NCBI RefSeq assembly: GCF_017591425.1
Contig: NW_024466004.1
Span: 37,078,501-37,142,500 of the forward strand
Reading direction: 5' to 3'
DNA from: Ochotona curzoniae
Lineage: Eukaryota > Chordata > Mammalia > Lagomorpha > Ochotonidae
Length of the DNA stretch: 64,000 nucleotides
The translations under genes were made by a program, and so were the position numbers. The notes beneath the pieces were generated by a model that had not been told where the DNA came from, searched no databases, and saw nothing but the letters and a program-made list of their open reading frames with translations. Of the stretch, positions 12,661 through 22,235 are shown piece after piece (within the stretch, counting starts at the first letter, position 1; every line of letters starts with the position of its first letter).

Positions 12661-13261
12661 CCACCTTTGAGGAAAGAAATATCCCAATGTGGTGCACATG
12701 ACCGCATAAGATAACAAGAGGCAGGCTATTTCTGGTCTACTGGTCTTGAATTTACCATATTCACTAATATGACATAAGGCTTATTTGCCTTAACACTGTA
12801 GGTACATTGTATTTTTTAGGGAAAACATGAATGATAGTCACTTGGGACGGAGGTCATTTCACGGCAGTCAGCATTAGGACCAGCTAAGTCAAGCCAGGGA
12901 CCTTTAAAATGCTATTCAGTCGAAAGAACAGGTCATGGATCAGTGACCAGGTGATGGAAGGTGTTCGTGAGGAATTTAGATTAGCACAAAATTCAAACAA
13001 ACCACAAGAAACAGGGAAGAGAGAAAGGACATCTTGGGGAGCAGGAATCCATAGTGTGCACAGGGCAGAGATGAAGACCCTTGACTCCGGTAGTTCTTGG
13101 ATACTATGCTTCATGTGGACTGTGTTGCCACTCCCCGTAAGCCTTCAGAAACCAACATAGTTGGCACACACCACGAGCTGATGAGATTTTGTTGGATGAA
13201 TCAGAAATTGGATCTAGTGCTCATTTATGAAGGGCAAGGCTCTTAACAGATGTCTACAGAG

Positions 13262-13400
13262 GACTAATTCAATTTAATAAATACTTTAGAGCACTTGCTA
13301 TGTGCCAGGCACTGTGATAAATACTGGAAAAATATATGAGCCATGTTCCTTTCTTCAAGGAACTTGCAGTGCAGAGTCTAAGGCAAAATGTAGATAGATA
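13262..13400 (-). repeat. L2 3' end, antisense
   Basis: The phrase TTTAATAAATACTTTAGAGC, then TTGCTATGTGCCAGGCACTG and TCTTCAAGGAACTTGCAG is the reverse of the common L2 3' end (..CAGTGCCTGGCACATAG..AATAAA). Confidence 0.75.
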
Positions 13401-13508
13401 AGAATTGCTAGTCATTGTGGTAACTATGAAGGAAGTTCAAAAAGTGTGAAAAAGTTGAATTAAATATAGGTTTGTTTTGGTACAAAAGAATTCTGAAACC
13501 CATGTATG

Positions 13509-13816
13509 ATTTTTTTATTTTTATTGGAAAGGCAGATATACAGAGAGAAGGAGAGACAGAAAGATCCTCCATCTGTCTGCCAACCAGAGCTTAGCTCTCT
13601 GAAGCCAGGAGCCAGAAGCTTCTTCCAGGTCTGGGTCTCCCGCATAAGGGTAGGGTCATCCCAAGGCTTTGGCCCATCCTTGACTGATTTCCCAGGTCAC
13701 AAGCAGGGAGCTGGATGGGATGCAGGGCCACTGGGATGTGAACTGGTGGCATACATATGGGAAACCAGCATGCAAGGCGAGGACCTTCACTACTAGGCTA
13801 CCCTGCTGGGGCCTTA
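13509..13816 (-). repeat. CSINE, near full length
   Basis: The reverse body is intact from the tail (TATTGGAAAGGCAGATATAC) through GAAGCCAGGAGCCAGAAGC, AAGCAGGGAGCTGGATGGGA and GCAAGGCGAGGACCTTC to the head GCTGGGGCC. One CSINE-typical frame is open across it but does not encode a protein. Confidence 0.9.
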
Positions 13817-14689
13817 GGGTAAGGATTTAGCCACTAGCTGCAACATCGTGATTCTAATATGAGAAATAAGTATGAAAATAAGGACATGCTATTACAGATT
13901 ACACATATTTCTATGAATTAGCTTTATGCGCAAGGAAAAGCATGATGACAGCAGAAGGAGAAAATTTTGTAAAAAACATTTGGCTTGTTTTGGGGTGCAA
14001 GAAAAATGTACCAATCAGTAGAATAAAGGCAAGGCTATGGAGAACAGGAAAAAAGTGAATAATTAAGCAATGCCAAAGCAAAGAGAGAATGAAATCAATG
14101 GTTTAACGAAGAGAAGATTATTTTTTTTTTATGAAACCCACAGTAATGGGGAATGGGGAGAATGGAACACATTGCTAGAAATTAATTTTGCAACTTACTA
14201 ATACTGCATAATTTAATTTTACTTTTAATTGTCAGATACTATCATAAGTTTTACTAGAATTAGTGAATGAGCTCAATGCATATCTATTAAGCAGCAATAT
14301 ACTGTTTATGGTTCAGGGAACATGAACTCGTGTCCAACAGCATAATCTGCTTCCTACTGACCATGCAAAATCTATAGAAATCAGCTTTTCAAATGCCAGT
14401 AGGTATCATATTCATGCACTTAACTTCCAAAGTCAAACATCTATACTATCACTGATGGGAGATATTTTGATTAGAAGTTCTATCTGAGGTAAGTTAACCT
14501 CTTTACATTATTGAATATCGTAACCTATGCACCCTTCCATATGTATTTATCAGTTTTATTCAGTGTCCTAAATTTGGTTAAATGAGCCTAAGTACTGAAT
14601 GCTGTTTGGATTATTTCAATTTTCAGCCATCAAGAATAAAGTTGATAATAATAATATTTTGTATAACTTTTCTTGTTTATACATAATTT

Positions 14690-15240
14690 TTATTGTTTTT
14701 TGATACAATTTAGTTGGTGGTGGGCTCTTCTCTCTTCTTCTCCCCACGTTCTCTCCCCTCCCCTTTGTTCTCCTCTCTAGAATCATGTTTGTCCATCATG
14801 AATTTTCCCAAGTCCATCATGCTTCTGCTCGAGTATCTCCCAGCCATGTAGGAGAACAATTTTTGTTGTAGGTTAATTCTTGTGTCCTGGGGCCCTAATG
14901 TAGGTACAGGAGGATTAAGCCTTCATGTTTATGGGCCGTATCAATAACAGTTATATGTGGACACTGACAATCATACATGGTTATAAAAAATCAACCTCTT
15001 GTGCTTGGTTAATTAATGAATTACATCACAAGTTCTTTTTACATTAGGTACAAGTAAGTATGAAGAAACATTGATTAGCACAGATGAAGATTCACATATG
15101 ATATTTCTAGATTTGTCAACATATTATATTATATTATATTATATTAGAGCAAACATATGATATCCAACCTTTTGGGATTGGCTCATTCCCCTTAGCATTA
15201 TGGTCTCTAGTTTGATGAGCCACAAAGTAATGCATTTCAT
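14690..15240 (-). mobile_element. L1 3' untranslated region, antisense
   Basis: Read in reverse this ends in the lagomorph L1 3' terminus (TGTATCAAAAAACAATAAAA-like, here seen as TTTTATTGTTTTTTGATACA) after a purine-rich stretch. It contains AACTAGAGACCATAATGC and AGGGGAATGAGCCAATCCC, typical of L1 3' regions. A (TTATA)n run lies at about 15122-15147. Confidence 0.65.
15122..15147. repeat. (ATATT)n microsatellite
   Basis: About five ATATT units inside the antisense L1 3' region. Confidence 0.9.
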
Positions 15241-15261
15241 TTTTTTTTTTTAATCACCGAG

Positions 15262-15507
15262 TAGGCCCCAGCGCAATGACGCAATGGTTAAGTCCTCGCC
15301 TTGCACGCCCGGGATCCCATATGGGCGCTGGTCCTAACCCTGGCAGCCCCACTTCCCATCCAGCTCCCTGCCTGTGGCCTGGGAAAGCAGTCGAGGATGG
15401 CCCAAAGCTTTGGGACCCTGCACCCACATAGGAGACACGGAAGAGGCTCCTGGCTTCGGATTGGCTCAGCTCTAGCCGTTGCAGCCGCCTCGGGAGTGAA
15501 AAGAAAT
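15262..15507 (+). repeat. CSINE, 3' truncated and joined to L1
   Basis: The tRNA-derived head is clear: GTAGGCCCCAGCGCAATGA, TTAAGTCCTCGCCTTGCACG, GGATCCCATATGGGCGC. The body continues to CGCCTCGGGAGTGAAAAG. It then stops where the family continues into ATCAT.. and a pyrimidine-rich tail. Instead, sequence running into L1 ORF2 follows at once. Confidence 0.9.
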
Positions 15508-15775
15508 TAACTGCCATACTGTGTGCAAACAACCCCAAAGCTGAAGAACTGAAACCAGCATGATGTCCTATAAAATAACAGAAGAGAAAATGAAATACCT
15601 AGGAATAAGCCTAACAAAGGATGTGGAAGACCTATACAAAGAAAACTACAAAACATTAAAACAAGAAATAGAAAAAGACTTCAAAAACTGAAGAAAAATA
15701 CCTTGTTCCCGGATGGGCAGAGTAAATATCATCAAAATGGCTATATTACAAAAAGCAATATATACATTCAATATG
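15508..15775 (+). mobile_element. L1 ORF2 fragment (reverse transcriptase region)
   Basis: The frame beginning at 15591 reads KYLGISLTKDVEDLYKENY and ends at a TGA in place of a Trp codon; further on RVNIIKMAILQKAIYTFN follows in frame. This is the segment after the reverse transcriptase core of L1 ORF2. It is short, truncated at both ends and inactive. Confidence 0.85.
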
Positions 15776-15989
15776 TATAACTTTTCATGTGGATATCTGC
15801 TTTTATTTCTCTAAGCTAAATATCAATATGTACAACTGTGAAATCATATGCTTAAAAAACAAACCAAAGCCAGTGCATCGGATGAAAATGTTTTCTATGC
15901 TTTCTTGTAGAATTCAGAATTTTAACCTTTGACAATTAACTCCATAATTTATTTCAAATTAATTTTCCTAATTGTTTTGTAATAAGCAC

Positions 15990-16180
15990 TAGTATCTATT
16001 TTTTTTAATTTTACTTACATGTGGAAATCCAAGTGATCCAATTTCATTTGTAGAAAAAAAAAATTTGCCTTTTCAATTAACTTCACACAATGTATTTGTG
16101 GATGACTGTTTCATCAAGTTATATTTATCCTTATGTCATCATTGCCTTCACTGTTTTAGCTTTATAAAGTGTCTCTCTAA
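15990..16180 (-). mobile_element. L1 ORF2 fragment, antisense
   Basis: The stretch TTACATGTGGAAATCCAAG, CAATTTCATTTGTAGAAA and TGTATTTGTGGATGACTG resembles antisense L1 ORF2 (GTGGATATCC.. CACCATTTGTTGAA). It abuts a plus-strand L1 piece, so the pair may be one 5'-inverted insertion. Confidence 0.5.
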
Positions 16181-16195
16181 TAATTCTATATCTCT

Positions 16196-16580
16196 AGGGA
16201 AACCAAAAGTCTCCACTAAGAGGCTACTGGAACCTACAAGAGTTTGGCAAGTAGCAGGCTGTAAAATTAATACTGAGAAACAAATCTCATTTGTATACAC
16301 AAATAATGCCATGGTTGAAATGTGAACATGTATGATTAGTTCCATTTGCAGCTATTACATTAAAATTTAAATGCTGTAGGATAAATTTAATCTGGTATCT
16401 AAAAGATCTCTATACTGAAATTTACGAAACATTAAGGAATGAAATACAAGACACGTACACACAAATTGAGAAAGCTTCCACGTTCATGAATTGGGAGAAT
16501 AAATTCCATCAAAATGTCCATACTATCCAAATCAATTTACATATTCAGTACAGTACCAATCAAAATATTAAGTATATTTT
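16196..16580 (+). mobile_element. L1 ORF2 fragment
   Basis: An L1 ORF2 passage with one frame reading KINTEKQISFVYTNNAM, then further frames with LYTEIYETLRNEIQ and ..SIKMSILSKSIYIFS. Frameshifts are visible. It ends at 16580 exactly where an LTR-like unit begins. Confidence 0.75.
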
Positions 16581-16581
16581 T

Positions 16582-16990
16582 TGTTAAGGGATGTGAGCGA
16601 GATCACACCAGACATATCTGAGGCTTATTAAGGAGTCTTAATTAACCAAGCTTGGTGATAATAGAATCCACTAAAAATAGCAAAATACAAGTCCATACAG
16701 CAATCCAACCTATCATATTCCAACCAAACATAATCCCAAAAGGAACAAATGTCATTATTCTTAAGTCCATCCATTAAGCTGAAGACCTATGTCCCAGCTT
16801 CCTCAACAATATAAGAGACATGCAACAAATAACCTGGATACACAAAGCTGCAGACATTCACCTTTCCATGGCTTCTCTGCTCACATTTTACCACTGCTAG
16901 GCCTCACCTCTCCTGGAACTCCTGACAGTATACAAACCAGAAAAAACATTACTATATCCATTCTCCAATCTCAGCAGTAAACAGGGACCA
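16582..16990 (-). mobile_element. ERV1-like LTR related to the 8.8-9.2 kb copy (far end uncertain)
   Basis: Its left end matches the other LTR through the R-U5 part: TGTTAAGGG, GCGAGATCACACCAGACA, GGAGTCTTAATTAACCAAGC, TTGGTGATA. The poly(A) signal reads AATAAGCC-like here. The U3 part shows no clear match to the first copy, and I could not locate a matching TG start; the unit may extend to about 17220. Confidence 0.5.
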
Positions 16991-16999
16991 TGCTCAGGG

Positions 17000-17827
17000 G
17001 ATATCTGTTCTGGGTCAGCCAGGATTTGAGGTGCCAGAGTGATGTAAGCACCTGACCAGAAAGACAATGAGCCCCACTTCAGGGGCCTTGTGGCTGCAGG
17101 TGCTGAGACCGTGAGCATAAAAGCTAACCTCACATACCCAGAACTGTAGCTCACATAAAATGACAATGTGTGTTGCTCTAAGCTGTGATATATGCATAAT
17201 TAATACAATATTCAGGAGTAGACATGTTATCTGAAATTGTTCCTGAAGCAGATCCAGTGGTTAAGTTTCCATGTAAACTTTAATTAAAACAGATGGTTTG
17301 TTCTTGCCCATCGATTCAAATAGAAACTCCATTGCATCTCGTTCTAAAATCTAAGGTTTCCTAACAACAAGGCAATTCACTTCCTCCATACTCACCCTCA
17401 TCTGTTTTGTTTTTGTTTTTGTTTTTTTACACAAATGACTGGTGAAGCCAGTTCATCTACATTTTCCTATGATCTGCATTACTGAGAGTAAAGTGGAAAT
17501 GTTGATCACTTTCAGATTATTTTACATATCCAATTAGTACGATAACTTTGAGGGCTGAAGATTGCTAGTACTGAAGAGGCACACATGGAACAGATGTAGG
17601 AGCAGGAAGTTTCCTTGTCTTTTATGAACCGATGAGTAAGGTATGTCCAGTGACCTTCCCTCTAATTTCAATTCATCAATTCAATTCTTTTATAAATAAG
17701 AAATAATTTCTATAACAAAATACAGAGTAATCAATGATAATTGAAGATTTTAGGTTGATTCCAGTTTTCCCTGAAGTAATACTCAAGGTAAGATGGAAGA
17801 TCTGCACATAAACAGAATATGACTTAC
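17000..17827. other. Unassigned sequence between LTR and ROBO2 exon
   Basis: Between roughly 17000 and 17220 the sequence is richer in GC and may still be LTR U3. From 17230 to the exon it is ordinary AT-rich intron with a short (TTTTG)n run at about 17406-17426. Confidence 0.4.
17822..17827 (-). promoter_or_regulatory. ROBO2: Splice donor of the ROBO2 exon
   Basis: On the minus strand the exon end CGG is followed by GTAAGT, which matches the U1 consensus at all six intronic positions. It sets the 3' edge of the exon. The reading frame runs past it for only 14 codons before a stop, as expected for intron. Confidence 0.93.
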
Positions 17828-18033
17828 CCGTAAATTCTTAATCTGCAATGTCCCTTGCTCTTGTATACTTGCTCTGGGATCTCTACCCAGAAAAGTAAAT
17901 CCCTCCTTGAGCCAGCTGATTACAGGAAGAGGATCACCAGTGGCCTTACACTTCAGTAAGGCAGTCCCATCTACTGCTAGTGTCTGGTTGGCTGGGCCTT
18001 GTAGAATGATGGGTGGAGGCCGGTCTGTCAACA
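17828..18033 (-). CDS. ROBO2: ROBO2 internal exon: N-terminal two thirds of Ig domain 5
   Basis: Seen: read on the minus strand, an acceptor (pyrimidine-rich, ..TTGTCTTCTAG) is followed by 206 bp of open frame and a strong donor (CGG|GTAAGT). The exon begins with two bases completing a split Val codon and ends on a whole Arg codon, so it enters mid-codon and leaves in phase 0. The peptide carries DRPPPIILQGP, then KCKATGDP with the B-strand Cys (residue 29) and ISWLKEG with the core Trp (residue 41), ending GTLQIKNLR. Known: this matches the fifth Ig (I-set) domain of Roundabout receptors, and the wording fits ROBO2 better than ROBO1. ROBO2 is a single-pass neuronal receptor for SLIT ligands that mediates axon repulsion; Ig domains 1-2 bind SLIT and Ig5 is part of the stalk before the fibronectin III repeats. 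The partner Cys must come from the next exon, which is not in the window. From memory, LGRDPRAS here is PGRDPRAT in human, so two substitutions are possible. Nothing suggests a pseudogene. Confidence 0.95.
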
Positions 18034-18056
18034 CTAGAAGACAAAGATATTTTTAG
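18034..18056 (-). promoter_or_regulatory. ROBO2: Splice acceptor and polypyrimidine tract of the ROBO2 exon
   Basis: On the minus strand a T/C-rich stretch ending TTGTCTTCTAG lies directly before the first exon base. The AG occupies 18035-18034. The tract is short and broken by AAAATATC further upstream, so it is an ordinary rather than a very strong acceptor. Confidence 0.9.
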
Positions 18057-18775
18057 GGCAGTTTAACTTCTATGAAACCCAGCGGCTTTGATACATGAAC
18101 ACTGAAAGTACAGTCAAAGCTCCACACCAAGATGCATTACTTATAATTGATTCAGCATGTCACTGTTGTTTAGTACTTCTTTTCATTGTCTATAATTAAC
18201 ATGATACTGGCATAAAATTCCAACACTTTAGGAAAACTTACTCATAATAAAAGACTTAGTCATATTAAAATTAAAACTAAATAACAGCTATGGCCATCTG
18301 TCATAAAAATGTTCATTTAATCTTATATGTATATTTACGAAAGCTGGTGGAGCATCATATGCACAGACTAAACTTGCACTTTCTTTTTGTAAATATGTGT
18401 ATAATACACAACTACAAACTTCACAGAACCAGTTATGTACTGTGTTTATAAAAGCTTAAATAAATATCAGCAGAAACTGTATTTCAAGGATTCTTGATGT
18501 TTTTATTTCGTTTCTTAAAAACAGTTTTTTTTCTCATAATAAGTTCACTACTCTCGTGGTAGGACATACAGTGCAGCACTATTGTCTTTGAGAAGGTTCT
18601 TGACTTTCTTTTACATTTTTTCAGGGACACATTACTGATTCAGTAGCATGTTATTTAGTTTCATGTTATTAATTTGTAAATTTCTATTTTTCTTCCTGTT
18701 GTTGATTTTGTTTTGTGGCTTTTCATTTAAGGCGATGCATAGTAACTATGTAATGGAGATTATCATATCTAGCTG
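18057..18775. other. Intronic sequence upstream of the ROBO2 exon
   Basis: AT-rich with no recognised repeat or gene. It holds the branch-point region of the ROBO2 exon near its left edge (not pinpointed). Confidence 0.45.
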
Positions 18776-18779
18776 TGAG

Positions 18780-19065
18780 TATACAATGGATTATGCATCT
18801 CGGCTTGCAGATCAAAGATGAATTCCCAATGAAACTGTTCAATATATCTTGACAATAAGAGGCTGGACTGTCTGCCATTATTCACACCTGCAATGATGGA
18901 CTTATGGATATTTATGAAGAAATATAATATTGTAATAATTTAGGGGAAATTGATGTGTGGGGGGAATTTGTGAAAGGGTTAAGGGAAATCCGAGAGTCTA
19001 TGCAACTGTATCAACCTATTAATAATTTAAAAAGGAATATACAATAAAAGAAAGAAAATAATTTG
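18780..19065 (+). mobile_element. L1 3' end
   Basis: The block has GACAATAAGAGGCTGGACTG, TGCAATGATGGACTTATG, a G-rich stretch (TGTGTGGGGGGAATTTG) and a terminal GCAACTGTATCAACC with A-rich tail. It parallels the copy at 25440-25737, so both are one L1 subfamily, 5' truncated. Confidence 0.7.
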
Positions 19066-19118
19066 ATATTTTGAGTTTAGAAATAAAATATTTGCTATTT
19101 AGCATTCTCAAAAAAAAA

Positions 19119-19378
19119 AAAAAGAGGCTTGTGAGGGGAGTGGTTGCACAACAATGCAATACCATCCCCTCTCAGTTGATAGGTGAGTCACAGGTGGGCA
19201 GGAGCAAATACCTAGGTGGTGGTAGGGGGAGTGCCTGAGGATAGAATTAACATTGCATAGCTGTTAGGACCCAGCTTCAGGACAGAAGGTGGGGGGACAC
19301 AGCCACATTTCATTTGCCCACTGTCAATAGGTGATGACTATCACTGGCTGTACCCCATAATGTTTCTCATATCTAAAA
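19119..19378. repeat. Unclassified GC-richer segment between two L1 pieces
   Basis: About 260 bp (GAGGGGAGTGGTTGC.., GGTGGTGGTAGGGGGAGTG) follow an A13 run and precede L1 ORF2. The style recalls the VNTR-bearing element at 43.7-46.4 kb, but I see no firm alignment. It may be an unlisted repeat. Confidence 0.3.
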
Positions 19379-20101
19379 TAAACAACCTTAAAACTCATAT
19401 GGAAACATAGGAGGTCACAAATACCTAAAGAGTTCTTAATCGAAAAACAAAGCTAGGGACTTTCAGAACACTATATTTCAAGTCATATTATAGGGAAATT
19501 GTAATCAAAATAGTCTGATTGTTGGCACAAAAAGTGACATGTGGCACGAATAGTACAGATTAGAAACTCCAGAAACTAAACCATACATCTGCAACCAAAA
19601 TAATCGATAAATCAGCTAAAATCACTCCCTGGAGAAAGGACAGTTTCCACAACAAATGATGTGGGGAAAACTGAATCTCTGCATGCAGAAACATGAACCA
19701 AGAAGCATACCTGACACATTGTGCAAAAATAAAAATGGATCAAGCACTTAAACCAAAGACCTGAAATCTTCAGATTACCAGAGGAAAACCTAGGAGGAAC
19801 ACAGCAAGACACTGGCCTAGCCCAAGACATTTTGGATAATAACTTAAAAGCACAGAAAATTGAAGCAAAAATAGACAAATGGAAATTCATCAAACTGAGA
19901 AGCTTCCACACAGCAAAGGACACATCCAACAAAGTGAAGAAGCAGCTAAAAGAGAATATGAGAAAATACTCACAAACTATGCATCCAGTGAATGATTACT
20001 CTCTAAAATACATAAGGAGCTCAAGAAATTCAATAACAAGGAAGCCAACAACCAAGTTTAAAAATAGCAAAGGAAATGCAAAAGCATTTTTACAAAATCT
20101 T
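19379..20101 (+). mobile_element. L1 ORF2 C-terminal region, left part
   Basis: Typical late ORF2 sequence: ACTCATATGGAAACATAGG, the ..AGACCTGAAATCTTCAG passage, and a frame with KLRSFHTAKDTSNKVKK. It is broken by frameshifts. A stack of three SINEs (20102-21142) interrupts it, after which the L1 resumes. Confidence 0.85.
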
Positions 20102-20828
20102 TTTTTCTTAAGGGAATTGCTTTTTAAATTTTTGTTTGTTTGTTTGTTTGTTTGTTTTTTAAAGACTTATGTATTGGGCCCGGCGCGGTGGCGCAAGTGG
20201 TTAAAGGTCCTCGCCTTGCACGCCCGGGATCCCATATGGGCACCGGTTCTAATCTCGGCAGCCCTGCTTCCCTTCCAGCTCCCTGCCTGTGGCCCTGGAA
20301 AGCAGTCGAGGACGGCCCAAAGCTTTGGGAACCTGCACCCACGTGGGAGACCCGGAGGAGGCTCCTGGCTTCGGATCGGCATAGTATCGGCCCGTTGCGC
20401 TCACTTGGGGAGTGAATCATTGGATGGAAGATCTTCCTCTCTGTCTCTCCTCTCTGTATATCCGCCTTTCCAATGAAAAAATAATAAAAATAAATCTTTA
20501 AAAAAAAAAGACTTATGTATTTATTGGAAAGTCAGATATACAGAGAGAAGAGACAGAGAGGAAGACTTTCTGTCCGATGATTCACTTCCCATGTGACCAC
20601 AACGGCCGATGCTATACCGATCCTAAGCCAGGATCCAGGAACTTCTTCCGGGTATCCCACACAGGTGCAGGGTCCCAAAGCTTTGGGCCATCCTCAACTG
20701 CTCTCCCAGGCCACAAGCAGGGAGCTGGATGGGAAGTGGAGCTGCCAGGATTAGAACCAGCGCCCATATGGGATCCTGGGCGCGTTTAAGGTGAGGACTT
20801 TAGCCGCTAGGTCACGCCGCCGGGTTCT
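20102..20828 (-). repeat. CSINE, middle layer, split by the younger SINE
   Basis: Reverse-oriented CSINE: tail with (TTTG)n at about 20137-20157, then body at 20522-20828 ending at the head CGCCGCCGGG. An exact 16-bp duplication ATTTTTACAAAATCTT flanks it (20086-20101 and 20829-20844). The younger plus-strand SINE sits inside its tail. Confidence 0.93.
20176..20506 (+). repeat. Young full-length CSINE, innermost of a nest
   Basis: A complete element: head GGGCCCGGCGCGGTGGCGCA, A/B-box-like region through TCGCCTTGCACGCCCGGGAT, body, pyrimidine tail and A-run. It is bounded by an exact 15-bp target duplication AAAGACTTATGTATT (20161-20175 and 20507-20521). Many CpGs survive in the head, so it is the youngest SINE seen here. 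It lies in the tail of a minus-strand CSINE. Confidence 0.97.
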
Positions 20829-20844
20829 ATTTTTACAAAATCTT

Positions 20845-21142
20845 GTTTTTATTTGAAAGGCATTTTTACAAAGGGAAGGAGAGTTAGATTTTCCATGTAC
20901 TGGTTTACTCCCACGAATGCCCACAATGGCTGGAGTTGAATTGATTGAAAGCCAGGAGTTTCTTTCAGGTCTCCCATGCCGGTACAGGGGTCCAAGAATT
21001 TGAGCCATCTTATACTAGTTTTCCAGGCTATAAGGGGGTAACTGGATTAAAAATGGAGCAGCTGGAACCAGAACCAGTGACAATACAGGATGTCAGCACC
21101 AAAGTTAGAAAACTGACCTGTGATACCACTATGCTGGCCCCC
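20845..21142 (-). repeat. CSINE, oldest layer of the nest
   Basis: Reverse body: TTTGAAAGGCATTTTTACAA tail, GATTGAAAGCCAGGAGTTTC, AAGGGGGTAACTGGATT and the head ..CTATGCTGGCCCC. Divergence is clearly greater than in the two inner elements. An imperfect duplication AAAAGCATTTTTACAAA / GAAAAGGCATTTTCCAAA flanks the whole nest, which fits insertion into the L1. Confidence 0.85.
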
Positions 21143-21144
21143 TG

Positions 21145-21450
21145 AAAAGGCATTTTCCAAAGGACAACCAACCATAAGACGCACACAAAAAAATTCTCAG
21201 TGTCATTAACAATCAGGAAAATGCAGATAAAAGCCAAAATAAGGTTTCTACTTCACTCTACTTATAACTGTCATCCAAAATTCAAAAAATAACAAATGCA
21301 GGTAAGGATGTGGAGATAAAAGTACCCGAACCCACTCTTGGTGGGAATGAAAACTAGTACAATCATTATAGAAGACATTATGAAGATTCCTCAGAAACTG
21401 AAAATTGTCGAATGATAAAGTCTGCAATACCTCCTGCATGAATGAAGAGC
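21145..21450 (+). mobile_element. L1, right part after the SINE nest
   Basis: It resumes the interrupted L1: CCAAAGGACAACCAACC, CATCCAAAATTCAAAAAATA, GGTAAGGATGTGGAGA and CCACTCTTGGTGGGAATGA are typical of the end of L1. It fades near 21450. Confidence 0.75.
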
Positions 21451-21454
21451 AAAC

Positions 21455-22235
21455 AGGGAGCTTTCACAAAACAAATGGGAATATACAAACACTCTAGTCT
21501 TCCCCATCACTGCCTTCTCCTTCTTGATGTACAATCAAGGCAGACCCATCTCCAGATTCATGCATGGCATTTGTTTCCCTAGATTTATAGCACCCTCTGT
21601 TGGCTCCACTGGAAGCATTTAACAGGCTGTCGTTTGGCAAAAGAGAAATATAGACCTCAGTATTATAATCAGGACATGCAAAGATGCTATAATAATTAGT
21701 TTTTTTTTCTGTTGTCAATTAACAATATCACCTTGTTAAGTGTCATATGCACAGAATAAACAGAAAAAAACTGAAGCATGTTAAATTTTAGAGCAGTTGT
21801 ACTCCAAAGAAATTTGTTAAAGTGGAAAATATTTGTAAAGTAGAACATAGCTTTCAATAATCTTTTAAGTTAATGATTAGATGTTAGGATGAATTAGACT
21901 GAGTTTAAAATTCTGAATAGTTGGGGATATACCAAACATAATCGTACTTCTATCTTGTATCAAATCCAGCCTTTACTTTCATAATCCTCAATTTACAAAA
22001 AAAAATCAGTTAATACATAGACTGGAAAATGGATGAGTTAATTAACTCAGATATCTATAATTCACATTGGATATATACTGTTGGAATTCAAATATAATTA
22101 AGAAAATTGCTTTTAAAGGGATGTCATAATAAAAAAAAGGAAAAAATTGTGATATGTAAAGGTGAATAAAATATTAGATTTAGATTAAAGGACTAGAAAA
22201 TAATAATGATTAATGTTTTAAAAATAAAAATGTAA
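21455..22235. other. AT-rich intronic sequence
   Basis: No gene or certain repeat was recognised. The short reverse frame at 21494-21718 contains no known domain. Confidence 0.4.

Larger units (their letters stand above)
1..17827 (-). other. ROBO2: ROBO2 intron downstream of the exon (partial, at least 17.8 kb)
   Basis: The next exon should begin with codons for SDTGTYTC and the second Cys of Ig5. I did not find its reverse complement between 1 and 17821, so the intron probably runs past the left edge. It contains two repeat-poor blocks that look like candidate regulatory DNA (about 1440-1900 and 12400-12660). Confidence 0.75.

Noticed and set aside
20176..20260. tRNA gene candidate
   Set aside because: The tRNA-like promoter boxes belong to the SINE head; the cloverleaf and 3' end are not those of a tRNA gene.
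16196..21450. A single L1 apparently split by 2.8 kb that includes the ROBO2 exon
   Set aside because: The L1 piece ending at 16580 and the one starting at 19379 are roughly adjacent in ORF2 order. The exon is far older than L1, so it cannot have been inserted into it. Two independent fragments are the simpler reading.
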